DNA of 64,000 nt from Planctomycetales bacterium. Its GTDB lineage: Bacteria; Planctomycetota; Planctomycetia; Planctomycetales; Planctomycetaceae. Location of the stretch: assembly GCA_028285345.1 (NCBI GenBank), contig JANQPT010000009.1, forward strand, positions 1 through 64,000, written 5' to 3'. The position numbers and the translations under genes were made by a program. Every line of letters starts with the position of its first letter. The stretch's first letter is position 1. The notes below the pieces were generated by a model. It saw only the letters and a list, made by a program, of their open reading frames with translations, was not told the DNA's origin and searched no databases. Shown here piece after piece: positions 17,631 through 26,656 of this stretch.

Positions 17631-18458
17631 TTAGCGAGTGTGAAAACTGTGCGCGTCGTCCGGAAACGTTCCCGAATGGACGGATTGAATGTATTCGCGC
17701 AGTGCGGCTCCCGCGCCGGCGCGTAAGTCGGTAAATTTCTTGACGAACTTCGCCTCGAATCCGGCGGTCAGTCCCAGCATATCGTTGGTGACGAGCACTT
17801 GTCCGTCACAGTCAGGCCCGGCGCCGATGCCGATTGTGGGGATTTGCAATTCGGCCGTGATTTCCGCAGCGATCTCGCGCGGAACGCACTCCAACACGAT
17901 CGCGAACGCACCGGCTTCCGCGGCCGCCCGGGCATCGTCCAACAGCGTCTGTTTGTGGCGCTGAACTTTATAGCCGCCGATGGTCAAGACCGACTGCGGC
18001 TTTAGTCCGACATGCGCCATGACCGGCACATCGGCCGCGGCCAGTTTGGCGATTGTCGCGGCTTGATTCACGCCCCCTTCGAGTTTGACGGCCGTTGCAC
18101 CGGATTCCTTGATCAAGCGGCCGGCGTTTTCCAACGCCTGTTCGGCGCTGACATGAAACGACATGAATGGCATGTCCACGATGACCAGCGCGCGATTGAC
18201 CGCACGCACGACCATTTCCGCATGGTAGATCATGTTTTCCAGCGTCACGCGCAGCGTCGTGTCGTGACCCTGGACCACCATGCCCAAGGTGTCGCCGACT
18301 AGGATGCCGTCGACGCCGGTTTCATCCAGCAACTGCGCCCACGTGTAGTCGTACGCGGTCAGAATTGCGAGCTTGCGGCCTTCCTGCTTGGCGGCCATAA
18401 AACCAGGAACTGTGACGGGTCGGGGAGCGTCGTCGGAAGTGGTGGCATTTGTCGGCAT
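17631..18458 (-). CDS. panB: 3-methyl-2-oxobutanoate hydroxymethyltransferase
   Basis: PanB transfers a hydroxymethyl group from methylene-tetrahydrofolate to 2-oxoisovalerate, giving ketopantoate for pantothenate and CoA synthesis. The 275-residue protein has the family landmarks: LAILTAYDYTWAQLLDE, ILVGDTLGMVVQGHDTTLRV with the metal-binding Asp, VKLEGG, the catalytic region VMAHVGLKPQSV, and TIGIGAGPDCDGQVLV near the C-terminus. The start at 18458 (MPTNATTSDD) gives the normal family length; the upstream in-frame extension to 18593 has no similarity. panC and panD are not adjacent. It is divergent from the secreted basic protein gene. Confidence 0.95.
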   Translation of the reverse strand: MPTNATTSDDAPRPVTVPGFMAAKQEGRKLAILTAYDYTWAQLLDETGVDGILVGDTLGMVVQGHDTTLRVTLENMIYHAEMVVRAVNRALVIVDMPFMSFHVSAEQALENAGRLIKESGATAVKLEGGVNQAATIAKLAAADVPVMAHVGLKPQSVLTIGGYKVQRHKQTLLDDARAAAEAGAFAIVLECVPREIAAEITAELQIPTIGIGAGPDCDGQVLVTNDMLGLTAGFEAKFVKKFTDLRAGAGAALREYIQSVHSGTFPDDAHSFHTR

Positions 18459-18659
18459 GCGTCTCGCAAGTACTCTCTCTAATAGGGGGCTGAGGTGCCA
18501 AACGACGGCTGGCTCGGTTCCCCTTGCCGGGAGGAAACGATTGCTTCCGGTTTGCGTCAGGTGTATCCTAACGGACACGGGCTGCCAAGTCACATCACTT
18601 TCATGCTTGGCGGGGCTCGATGGTCCGCGCGAACAACACTCTTTAAAGGAGTCTTGTCC

Positions 18660-19613
18660 ATGTCGTTTCGCTGTTTTGTCTCCGGCCCAATCGCCCGGAC
18701 CTTTCCGCTGCTTTTCATGGCGCTGCTGACGGCGTCCACTGTCACGTTTGCTGCCGACGACGACCAGAAATCGGGCCGGCGGCGCACGTCGAAGTCACGG
18801 ACGCGAACCAACGTCGCACAGACCGTGGAGGGCAAAATTACCGCCATTGAGAAAAAGGGCCGCACATTCCTGGTTTCGATCGAGGACGAAAAGGGAGAAA
18901 AGTCGGAACATCGATTGACTTCCAAGACGCCGGTCCAGGTGACTGGGGCGGGCGATCGCGGCTTTATGCAGCCGGGCGCCGTGGTATATACCGAAGCCTA
19001 TGTGAAGGAGATCAAGAACAAACAAAACCCGAACCAGCAGAATCGAAACTTCAGAAACCGCAACAACGGGCAGCCGTCGCGGCGGCTTTACTTCGGCAAG
19101 TCATTCAAGGTTTATTTGAGCAGGTCGCCGCAACCCGGCTGGAACAAGAAGGGAAACGAGGTCCAAGAATTCATCGGTCAGATTGTGCAGAAGACGGACA
19201 AGGAGGTCGTGCTCAACCTCGGCCGCGCCGGGCGGGTGAATGTGACGCTGGAAGAGGGCTACAAAGTTGAAATCGTCTCAAATGATCTTGGACTGATTTC
19301 CGAAGGGGCGGAAGTTGTCCTGCACGGCCGGCCGGCACGAGGCCGTTTTAAGGTCAACTCAGCCGAGATCAAACTGGACAAGACGCTCAAGAGCCTGGAA
19401 TACTTTGCGTCCAATAAAGGGGCCAAAAAGCGAGGGGACAAACGGGTCGCCGCCAAGAAGCGAGACCGATCCCGGACGAGACGGTCGCGCAAATCGGACA
19501 AGCAAGGCGAATCGGCAGCGGGAAAGAAGAAAACCACCGATTCTGTACCCAACCCGTTTGCTGATCTCGACAAGAAGTCGGAAGGAAAGTCCAAACAAGA
19601 CGGCGAAAAATAG
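18660..19613 (+). CDS. Secreted basic protein of unknown function
   Basis: This exported protein of 317 residues was not recognised as a named family. A signal peptide (MSFRCFVSGP, then LLFMALLTASTVTFA) is followed by a mature part with two strand-rich segments: VEGKITAIEKKGRTFLVSI near residue 55-75 and EFIGQIVQKTDKEVVLNL near 165-185, which look like related beta-barrel repeats. The C-terminal about 90 residues are Lys/Arg/Ser-rich (KKRGDKRVAAKKRDRSRTRR). AGGAG lies 8 bases before the chosen ATG. The basic tail might bind acidic polymers; that is only a guess from composition. Confidence 0.75.
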   Translation: MSFRCFVSGPIARTFPLLFMALLTASTVTFAADDDQKSGRRRTSKSRTRTNVAQTVEGKITAIEKKGRTFLVSIEDEKGEKSEHRLTSKTPVQVTGAGDRGFMQPGAVVYTEAYVKEIKNKQNPNQQNRNFRNRNNGQPSRRLYFGKSFKVYLSRSPQPGWNKKGNEVQEFIGQIVQKTDKEVVLNLGRAGRVNVTLEEGYKVEIVSNDLGLISEGAEVVLHGRPARGRFKVNSAEIKLDKTLKSLEYFASNKGAKKRGDKRVAAKKRDRSRTRRSRKSDKQGESAAGKKKTTDSVPNPFADLDKKSEGKSKQDGEK

Positions 19614-19658
19614 GACGTTTGCAGGGTAAAAAAAGATTACGCAGACAGGAAAGTGGTA

Positions 19659-19686
19659 TTGCAAAATGCTGCAAATGTTGCATAAT
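19659..19686 (+). promoter_or_regulatory. Candidate sigma-70 promoter P1 of small RNA region
   Basis: A -35-like TTGCAA at 19659-19664 is followed by a 16-base spacer and a -10-like CATAAT at 19681-19686, in an AT-rich, gene-free stretch. Found by eye only. Confidence 0.35.
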
Positions 19687-19752
19687 AATGCGCGTTCGCC
19701 ACGGGAAATGGTTCATAGTGCTACACTCTGCGGCGCGTTCCAATACACCCTA

Positions 19753-19780
19753 TTGGAACAATCGTTACGCAAAGTATTAT
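19753..19780 (+). promoter_or_regulatory. Candidate sigma-70 promoter P2 of small RNA region
   Basis: TTGGAA at 19753-19758, a 16-base spacer and TATTAT at 19775-19780 form a plausible promoter about 115 bases before a strong intrinsic terminator. Transcription would begin near 19787. Confidence 0.4.
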
Positions 19781-19786
19781 GCAAAC

Positions 19787-19939
19787 AAGTGTTGTGACTG
19801 ATTTGGCAATACTGTTTGGTTTGGCACCACATGTGCATCCTCAGGCGAATGCCGTGGTGGTAAGCGTTGGCCCGCACTTCCGCCATTGGTACACGGGAAA
19901 ACGCTCCGCATTTAAAAGTGCGGAGCGTTTTCTTTTTTT
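19787..19939 (+). ncRNA. Candidate small non-coding RNA ending at an intrinsic terminator
   Basis: A transcript of about 150 nt is predicted between candidate promoter P2 and the terminator at 19897-19939. Inside it, an ACCAC/GTGGT pair (about 19829-19861) could form an internal hairpin. Open frames crossing the segment run through the terminator and lack a ribosome-binding site, so a protein product is unlikely. It does not match 6S, tmRNA, SRP RNA or RNase P consensus segments that I can recall. Without expression data it stays a candidate. Confidence 0.4.
19897..19939 (+). terminator. Strong rho-independent terminator
   Basis: A perfect 14-bp stem (GAAAACGCTCCGCA pairing with 19919-19932), an 8-base loop and a run of seven T at 19933-19939. 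No coding gene ends just upstream: the nearest stop is at 19613, nearly 300 bases before. This suggests it terminates a separate short transcript. Confidence 0.85.
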
Positions 19940-20135
19940 GAGACAACTCGATTGCCGGCTTGGCGTTGGCGGCTCAGAGTCTTTTGAGATGGGAATTGTG
20001 AGTTTTTGCGGAATTGTCGAGGCCTCCTCGGAATTCAGCCGGGGCGAAATCGCATGTGGCGATGATTTGTTTTAAGATGAATCAAGACGCACCTCGACCC
20101 GCACCGTCACACACTGGTGAATTCAACGCTCGCAA

Positions 20136-21230
20136 ATGACCATCAAATTCCGTTGTGTTTGTGGAACCCCCATCAAGGCCCCCGACGAATTCGCGGGTAA
20201 AGCGGTGCGCTGTCCCGAGTGCCGGGAATCGGTCGCCGTCCCACGCGGCAGCGCAGCACGGCGGACCGCGTCGGACGGAGGAACCGCCTCGGGGGATGAG
20301 CGCCGGAATGTCCCGCCCAGACGCCGCAAGCTCCGCCGAAAGAAACGGCGAAAGTCGACGCAGGACTCGACGTTTCGCGCCGCAGAGTCGACGAAAGGGG
20401 GCGAATTTGCTGAGACGGCGGTGATTCGCAGGCCGGCTCAGAAGACAGTGCGGAAGAAGGTTGGCTGGGTGGACAGTTTTCTCTACCCGGTGCGAGGCAC
20501 AAACTTCTTTACGTACCTCGGCTGGACGTTTGGGTTTTCCTGTTTCTCGTTTGCCTTAGCTCTGCCGTTCTATGCGACGATCATAACGATTGCCTGCTAT
20601 CTCATCGTTTGCCTGATTGCGATCGGCTATTTTTATCATTTCCTTTCGGAAATCGTGCGCTTTACCGCGGCCGGAGAAGACCATCTTCCTGAAACGTCGA
20701 CGGGAGACGAGGTTTTCCTCGACGCCTTTAACTGGTGGGCGTGCGTGGTGATTTGCACATCGCCCTTCTGGGGATTTCACTGGTTCAACTGGTGGACTGC
20801 CGAACTGCCCGCTCTGGTCGACCATTCCGATGCTGATCCTGTGTACCTTTTGCCGCCGGAAATCGGCCAGTTTTTGCTCATTCTTTGTCTGCTGTACACG
20901 CCAATGGCACTATTGGCGACGACGTTGTTCAATACGTTTCTCGCCGGCAATCCGGTGTATGTCATCGGGGCGATATTTAAGTGCCCGCTGCAATACTTCA
21001 CGACCTGTTTCGTGACGGTCAGTGTGCTGTTCGCTTATATGATGATCTACCTCGTCAGCGTGAACTTTCTGATGACGTCTGAAGACGCTCTGGTGAACAT
21101 GATTGCGGAAGGAACCGTCTATGTGATTGCCGGGAACATGCTGCTGTATTTCTCAATTGTGGTGATGCACCAGCTCGGCACGATTTATTATCGCAACCGC
21201 AAAAAGATCGGTTGGTTTCGAGAGCGATAG
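20136..21230 (+). CDS. Zinc-ribbon membrane protein of unknown function
   Basis: This 364-residue protein begins with a short zinc-ribbon-like module: CVCG near residues 7-10 and CPEC near residues 27-30 (two knuckles of the CxxC kind, the first as CVCG). This is followed by a Lys/Arg/Pro-rich linker of about 70 residues and then about six TM helices, for example SCFSFALALPFYATIITIAC and FLLILCLLYTPMALLATTLF in shorter recognised parts. N-terminal ribbons of this type are common on planctomycete membrane proteins. It precedes the flagellar cluster by 264 bp on the same strand, but no flagellar role can be claimed. No clear Shine-Dalgarno precedes the ATG. Confidence 0.75.
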   Translation: MTIKFRCVCGTPIKAPDEFAGKAVRCPECRESVAVPRGSAARRTASDGGTASGDERRNVPPRRRKLRRKKRRKSTQDSTFRAAESTKGGEFAETAVIRRPAQKTVRKKVGWVDSFLYPVRGTNFFTYLGWTFGFSCFSFALALPFYATIITIACYLIVCLIAIGYFYHFLSEIVRFTAAGEDHLPETSTGDEVFLDAFNWWACVVICTSPFWGFHWFNWWTAELPALVDHSDADPVYLLPPEIGQFLLILCLLYTPMALLATTLFNTFLAGNPVYVIGAIFKCPLQYFTTCFVTVSVLFAYMMIYLVSVNFLMTSEDALVNMIAEGTVYVIAGNMLLYFSIVVMHQLGTIYYRNRKKIGWFRER

Positions 21231-21494
21231 CCGGACCAGTCGATGTCGCCGTTCACCCATTTGAGATGAATGAGTCGGCGTGAATCCGCAGTGGTTAGCG
21301 TGCTCCGTTGAGGGTCGGCGCCGGGCTCTCTCAAAAGCGACCGCGCTACGTTTGAGCGTCGCGAATCACTCTGGACAGATCTGCAGTTTTTCAGTATCAC
21401 GCTCCGTCTCTTTCCCGCAGAATTTTAAACGAAAACATTTCTGTCGCCGGAGTTTGGAGACAGCAGGTCCCACCGGCATTGTCAGGAGGCATGG

Positions 21495-23612
21495 ATGCCT
21501 TCGGAGGCGTCTCAGCGGCTGCAGGTGTTGTGGTCCAAATACCGGGATTTCATTTTCCCGCTGGTGATCTTCTCCTCGATCCTCGTGTTCGTGGTGCCGC
21601 TCCCGGCGCGGATGATGGACATCTTGCTCTCCTGCAATCTGACGATTGCGGCGATCGTCTTGTTGACGACGATTTACGCCCGGAAGCCGCTCGATTTCAG
21701 CGTGTTTCCGGCGCTATTGCTGGGGACGACATTGGCCCGCCTGGTGCTCAATGTGGCGTCGACGCGGCTGATTCTGACTCGGGGCGCCGCGGACGGTGAG
21801 AACGCCGCCGGAGAGGTGATCGGCGCCTTTCAGCGATTTGTGGCGGGCGATAACGTTGCGGTCGGGCTGATCATCTTCATCATCATTGTTGTGATCCAGT
21901 TTCTGGTAATCACCAAGGGTGCGACGCGGATCAGCGAAGTGGCGGCACGATTTGCATTGGATGGCATGCCCGGAAAACAGATGGCGATCGATGCCGACCT
22001 GAATGCCGGAATCATCAGCGCCGAACAAGCCAAAGTCCGGCGGGAAGAGATTACGCAGCAAGCGGACTTCTACGGGGCTATGGACGGTGCCAGTAAATTT
22101 GTCCGCGGCGACGCCATTGCCGGGATCGTGATCACGTTGATCAATATGGTCGGCGGGATTTATATGGGGATGGCGGAAAACAGCATGCCCTTCGGGGAGG
22201 CGATCGGCACATTTACCAAGTTGACGATCGGCGACGGACTGGTCACGCAAGTTCCGGCGTTTTTGATCTCACTGGCGGCCGGGTTGCTGATCACGCGGTC
22301 CTCAAACGACAGCGACTTGTCGGGCGATATGGTGGGCCAGATCTTCAATTCTCCGCAAGCGTTGTGGATAGCGGGCGCATTCTTGCTCGCGCTTTCCTTC
22401 ACGGGGCTGCCGGGACCGCCGCTGTTCATCATGGGCGCCGCTTGCGGCGGGCTGGGTTATTTCCTGCACGAGTCCCGCAAACACAAAGCCGCCGCGCAGC
22501 AGGTTGCGGAGGAGCAGCAAGCCGAGCAGTCGCGGCCGGAGCCGAAACCGGAAGACAATCTGCTGGTCGACCCGATGGAGTTGGAGTTGGGATTTGGGCT
22601 GATCCGGTTGGCGGACGTCAATTCGGGCGGAGATCTCTTAGAGCGGGTGACCCGCATTCGACACAAGATTGCACAGGAACTGGGAATCATTTTGCCGAAG
22701 GTGCGGATCCGCGACAACATCCGGCTCGAACAGCGGCAGTACCAAATCAAGATCAACGACGTGCCGGTCGCCTGGGGGGACGCGTTCCCGGAGGGCTTAT
22801 TGGCGATCGACACCGGCGCCACGAACGGCAAAGTTCCCGGAGTCGATACGGTCGAACCGGCATTTGGGCGTCCGGCGGTTTGGATCGAGGACAAACAGCG
22901 CGAGCGTGCCGAGTTGATGGGATACAGCGTCATCGAACCGGCGGCTGTGATCGTGACGCATCTGACCGAAGTGGTCCGGGAGCACAGCGACGAGTTGCTG
23001 TCGCGGCAACAGGTGCATCAACTGATCGACAATCTGAGGGATCGCTCGCCGAAGGTTGTGGAAGAGTTGATTCCCGATCTGATGAAGACGTCGCAAGTGC
23101 ATCAGGTGCTTACGAATTTGTTGCGAGAACGAGTGCCGATTCGCAACCTGGAGACAATTCTCGAATCGCTGAGCGATTGGGCCGGTCGCACCCAAGATAC
23201 GGGAATTCTGACGGAATACGTCCGGCACGGCCTGTCGCGGACAATCTGCCAGCAGTTGCGCGACAAAAACAGAGTTCTCAGAGTGATCACTTTGGATCCG
23301 GCCATTGAAGATTTGATCGCGGCGGGAATCGAGCACGGGGAGCGGGGGACGGTCGTCAAGCTGTCGCCGCAGGTTGCTGAAGCGGTCACGCGAGGCATCG
23401 CCGACAAGCTGCAAGTATTGACGGCCGCCGGGCATCCTCCAGTCATCGTTGTGAGCCCGCAGATACGGGCCACGTTGAAACAATTCACGTCGGCGGCGCT
23501 GCCGTCATTGTCCGTGCTGAGCCTCAACGAGGTCACGCGCGATACACAAGTTGAGGCGAGCGGACAAGTCGGCGTCGAATCAGTCGCCGGAGCCGGCGCG
23601 GCATCAGTCTAG
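21495..23612 (+). CDS. flhA: Flagellar biosynthesis protein FlhA
   Basis: FlhA is the large export-gate protein of the flagellar type III secretion system in the cytoplasmic membrane. The 705-residue length fits. The N-terminal half has about eight TM helices with the conserved FHIPEP-type cytoplasmic loop (GATRISEVAARFALDGMPGK then QMAIDADLNAG). The C-terminal cytoplasmic domain starts near residue 350 and includes DPMELELGFGLI. AGGAGG at 21484-21489 lies 5 bases before the ATG at 21495. The closest flagellar partners flhF, flhG and fliA follow on the same strand; flhB and fliPQR are not in the window. Confidence 0.96.
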   Translation: MPSEASQRLQVLWSKYRDFIFPLVIFSSILVFVVPLPARMMDILLSCNLTIAAIVLLTTIYARKPLDFSVFPALLLGTTLARLVLNVASTRLILTRGAADGENAAGEVIGAFQRFVAGDNVAVGLIIFIIIVVIQFLVITKGATRISEVAARFALDGMPGKQMAIDADLNAGIISAEQAKVRREEITQQADFYGAMDGASKFVRGDAIAGIVITLINMVGGIYMGMAENSMPFGEAIGTFTKLTIGDGLVTQVPAFLISLAAGLLITRSSNDSDLSGDMVGQIFNSPQALWIAGAFLLALSFTGLPGPPLFIMGAACGGLGYFLHESRKHKAAAQQVAEEQQAEQSRPEPKPEDNLLVDPMELELGFGLIRLADVNSGGDLLERVTRIRHKIAQELGIILPKVRIRDNIRLEQRQYQIKINDVPVAWGDAFPEGLLAIDTGATNGKVPGVDTVEPAFGRPAVWIEDKQRERAELMGYSVIEPAAVIVTHLTEVVREHSDELLSRQQVHQLIDNLRDRSPKVVEELIPDLMKTSQVHQVLTNLLRERVPIRNLETILESLSDWAGRTQDTGILTEYVRHGLSRTICQQLRDKNRVLRVITLDPAIEDLIAAGIEHGERGTVVKLSPQVAEAVTRGIADKLQVLTAAGHPPVIVVSPQIRATLKQFTSAALPSLSVLSLNEVTRDTQVEASGQVGVESVAGAGAASV

Positions 23613-23724
23613 CCAACGAATCATATCGTTTTTTTGTCGTCATAAGTTTTTGAATCATTACCGGTGTCGCGAATCGACAGATACGCGGTGCCGCAATCGG
23701 CGCGCAAGGGAAGGATAGTAAGTC

Positions 23725-25080
23725 ATGTCAGACGTGCGGACATTTCGAGCCGAAACGATGAAAGAGGCATTGGACCTCGTTCGCCGCGAATTGGGGTCCG
23801 AAGCCGTTATTTTGCACACGCGGGAAGTTCCGCAGCCACGGTTCTTTAAGTGGCGGCAATCGAGCCGGCGCGTGGAGATCACCGCCGGCACGGGCGTCAA
23901 TGTCCGCACACCGGCTGCCAGCGAGCAGGCGACTGGGGCCTCGAAGACGACCGCTGCAGCCGCGAACTCGAGCGGCGCCGGGATTGCAACATCCGACGAC
24001 GGCGGCGTGACATTGGAGATCGGAAGTGAGACTAAGTCGCGCGTGAATCAGTCTCCGCTGGGGCTCTCAGGGCTGTCGACCTCTGGTCCTGACGTTTCAC
24101 GAGACGAGACGCCGACCGTGCCGCCGGCCGCACAATCAGAGACGTTGCAGTCCCTGATCAACCGTGCCCAACAGCAATCAGAACAGCCGTCGGCCATTGC
24201 GGACCAACTGCGATCGATCGAGCAGATGGTCAAGTCGTTGAGCCAAACCGCCGAAGCCCGACGCAACGACGACGTGCCGAGTGATCTGTTTCACTTGTAC
24301 GCCGAATTGATCGACGGCGAGGTGGAAGACACGTTGGCCCAAGAGTTGATTTGCCGCTTGAAGTCGGAGCATTCTTCGGTAAACGTCAATGACGTCGCGC
24401 GAGCCAAAGAGTGTCTGTCGACAATGGTCGAGCAAGAGATCGCGTGCAGCGGTCCGATTACGATCTCACCAGGTCAGCGAAAGACCGTGGCACTTGTCGG
24501 TCCCACCGGTGTCGGAAAAACGACCACGATCGCCAAGCTGGCTGCGAACTTTCGCTTGCGAGACGGCATCCGAATGGGATTGGTGACGGTTGACACCTAC
24601 CGGATTGCGGCGGTCGAGCAATTGCGAACATACGCTGAGATCATTGACCTGCCGATGAAGGTCGTGACGAGCCCGCTGGAAATGCGGCGGGCGATGGACG
24701 AACTGTCCGGATTGGATCTGGTACTCATCGATACAGCCGGACGGAGTCCCCGCGACGAACTGAAGATTCAAGAACTGCAGAATTTCCTCGCCGAAGCGCA
24801 GGTCGACGAGGTACACCTCGTGATGAGTTTGGTGGCCAGCGTCCGCAGTCTGGAAACAACGGCCCGCCAATTCGCCCCGGTGGGGACGACGTCGATCATA
24901 TTGACGAAACTGGACGAAGCGGCCGGAATGGGCGCGCTGCTTTCCGTTGCGCGCAAGATTTCTACTCCGGTGAGCTACCTCACAACCGGGCAGGACGTGC
25001 CGGACGACATCGAGCCGGCCCGTGCGGACCGGATGGCGCGGCTGGTTTTGGGAAGCGAGATGCTGTTCGCCACGCAGTAG
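23725..25080 (+). CDS. flhF: Flagellar biosynthesis protein FlhF (SRP-type GTPase)
   Basis: FlhF is a signal-recognition-particle-type GTPase that sets the site and number of polar flagella. The N-terminus MSDVRTFRAETMKEALDLVR is the typical B-domain start, followed by a Ser/Ala/Gln-rich low-complexity region (residues about 60-150). The NG domain has the G1 loop LVGPTGVGKTTTIAKLAA near residue 256, the G2/G3 region VDTYRIAAVEQL and LIDTAGRSPRD, and the G4 region ILTKLDEA. AAGGA lies 9 bases upstream. It sits between flhA and flhG, the usual order. Confidence 0.95.
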   Translation: MSDVRTFRAETMKEALDLVRRELGSEAVILHTREVPQPRFFKWRQSSRRVEITAGTGVNVRTPAASEQATGASKTTAAAANSSGAGIATSDDGGVTLEIGSETKSRVNQSPLGLSGLSTSGPDVSRDETPTVPPAAQSETLQSLINRAQQQSEQPSAIADQLRSIEQMVKSLSQTAEARRNDDVPSDLFHLYAELIDGEVEDTLAQELICRLKSEHSSVNVNDVARAKECLSTMVEQEIACSGPITISPGQRKTVALVGPTGVGKTTTIAKLAANFRLRDGIRMGLVTVDTYRIAAVEQLRTYAEIIDLPMKVVTSPLEMRRAMDELSGLDLVLIDTAGRSPRDELKIQELQNFLAEAQVDEVHLVMSLVASVRSLETTARQFAPVGTTSIILTKLDEAAGMGALLSVARKISTPVSYLTTGQDVPDDIEPARADRMARLVLGSEMLFATQ

Positions 25081-25194
25081 AGCGGCTTCGCCGTTCGCCG
25101 CCGTAGCAGATTTCGTCGAGGTCTGCTGCGATTTAGAGTGATCATCCTCCTGTCCGACACGTCATCCGTTAACACTTCACAGCCGACCCTTTCC

Positions 25195-26085
25195 ATGACC
25201 GACCAAGCACGAGCATTACGAGGACTGGTCGAACAGCGGGCCGCCATGGTCCCCGCGTCAAACGCGAGGGGGACGACGCGGGCCAAAACGGTCACGGTCA
25301 CCAGCGGCAAGGGAGGCGTGGGCAAAAGCAATCTGGCGTTGAACCTCGCGATCGCTCTGCGACAGAGCGGGGCTGACGTCTGCCTGCTCGATGCAAACCT
25401 GGGCCTGGGCAATCTGGACGTGTTGTGCGGCGAGAATGGGTATTGGAATCTGTCGCACGTGGTGAGCGGTGTTCGTTCGCTAGCGGACATTTCGTTAGCT
25501 GGTCCGGCTGGGGTGCGGTTGATTCCAGGCGCCAGCGGATTGACCGAGGTGGCCGATTGTCCGACGCATGTTCAGCGAGAAATCCTCACACAGCTGGAGC
25601 AGTTGGAGCAAGCCCATGATTTTTTGATCATCGACACCGGTTCGGGCATCCATCTTCCGGTCCGCCGATTCATCACCGCGGCGGACATCGTGTTGATACT
25701 GACGACCCCCGAGCCGACCGCGATTGCGGATGCGTACGCCACCGTCAAGGCGGTCAGTGCCGGTCAAGTCATCCCGACACTGGAAGTGGTCGTTAATCAG
25801 GCCGGCAGCCGGGAAGAAGCCAATCGGATCCTCGAACGACTGCAAGAGACGGCCCGCACGTTTCTACACACGGAAATTGGAGCGGCTGGATTCATTCCCT
25901 TTGACTCCACGGTTCAGCAGGCGGTCATCCGGCAAACGCCCGTGCTGTTAAGCAGCCCGCGCTGTCCCGCCAGCCGCGCAATCGAACAATTGGCCCGCCG
26001 CATCAAAAACATTTCCGCCCAGAAACAAACCGAAGGGAGTTTCTTCTCCCGGCTCTGGCCGATCCGCCAGCAAGCCGCAGCGTAA
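25195..26085 (+). CDS. flhG: MinD/ParA-family ATPase FlhG (FleN)
   Basis: FlhG is a MinD-like ATPase that limits flagellar number, usually by acting on FlhF. The deviant Walker A motif TVTSGKGGVGKSNLALNLA begins near residue 32, and LLDANLGLGNLDVL and LIIDTGSGI are the switch motifs of the MinD family. The ATG at 25195 (MTDQARALRGLVE) gives the typical N-terminal helix with a DQA-x-x-L pattern that activates FlhF in characterised members. The open frame extends to a GTG at 25138, but that extension is not family-like. It lies 114 bp after flhF. Confidence 0.93.
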   Translation: MTDQARALRGLVEQRAAMVPASNARGTTRAKTVTVTSGKGGVGKSNLALNLAIALRQSGADVCLLDANLGLGNLDVLCGENGYWNLSHVVSGVRSLADISLAGPAGVRLIPGASGLTEVADCPTHVQREILTQLEQLEQAHDFLIIDTGSGIHLPVRRFITAADIVLILTTPEPTAIADAYATVKAVSAGQVIPTLEVVVNQAGSREEANRILERLQETARTFLHTEIGAAGFIPFDSTVQQAVIRQTPVLLSSPRCPASRAIEQLARRIKNISAQKQTEGSFFSRLWPIRQQAAA

Positions 26086-26279
26086 GCCATCTCAAATGTT
26101 TCCATCAGCGAACACACGAAATACACAAACTAGACCAACTGGCGCGTCCATGAGTCTCGTCGCGGAAATACTGGATTTGACGGCCGAATGTGCCGATATC
26201 GTTAACGGGGAATTTTCGTGCGCCGAGCGTCGCTTGGCGGACGGCGAATTCCTCGATCTCAGATGTCGGGAATTGAGAC

Positions 26280-26519
26280 GTGGCCAAACAATTTGCAATC
26301 CGGTTGTCATTGATCGTCTTTGCAGCGGCGGTCATCGAAGCGCTCGTGAAAGGCGACGAGTTTGCGACAGGAATAATCAACGGCGGACTTGCCGCGGCTT
26401 GCGGCTTTGGAATCGGCCTGATCGTCGGAGAGATTGCGAGGCGGATCATCGAAGAGAACGCCGCGGCCGAGTTCGGGCTGAACGAAATCGTTGCTCCGCC
26501 GATGGTGGAGCAGAAGTAA
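26280..26519 (+). CDS. Small membrane protein between flhG and fliA
   Basis: This small protein of 79 residues has two hydrophobic segments, LSLIVFAAAVIEALV and GLAAACGFGIGLIVG, separated by a short acidic loop, with a charged C-terminal tail. The start is a GTG at 26280 and no strong Shine-Dalgarno is visible. An overlapping longer frame in another phase (26096-26605) is Arg/Cys-rich and looks spurious. Location inside the flagellar cluster suggests a linked role, but it was not recognised as a known flagellar protein. Confidence 0.5.
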   Translation: MAKQFAIRLSLIVFAAAVIEALVKGDEFATGIINGGLAAACGFGIGLIVGEIARRIIEENAAAEFGLNEIVAPPMVEQK

Positions 26520-26656
26520 CTGCGACGGCCGGCGGACGATATCTTCTCGACAGACTCACGAAGTTCGGCCTCCAGAGCGGCGGCGACTCACGGATCACAG
26601 ACTGAATCACAACCGCAGATCACTTTAGTTGAACGTAAGGCACCAAGGAGGGTTGC

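Noticed and set aside
26096-26605. Long plus-strand open frame overlapping the small membrane protein
   Set aside because: The translation is rich in Arg and Cys and has no domain, and the 79-residue frame has plausible TM helices.
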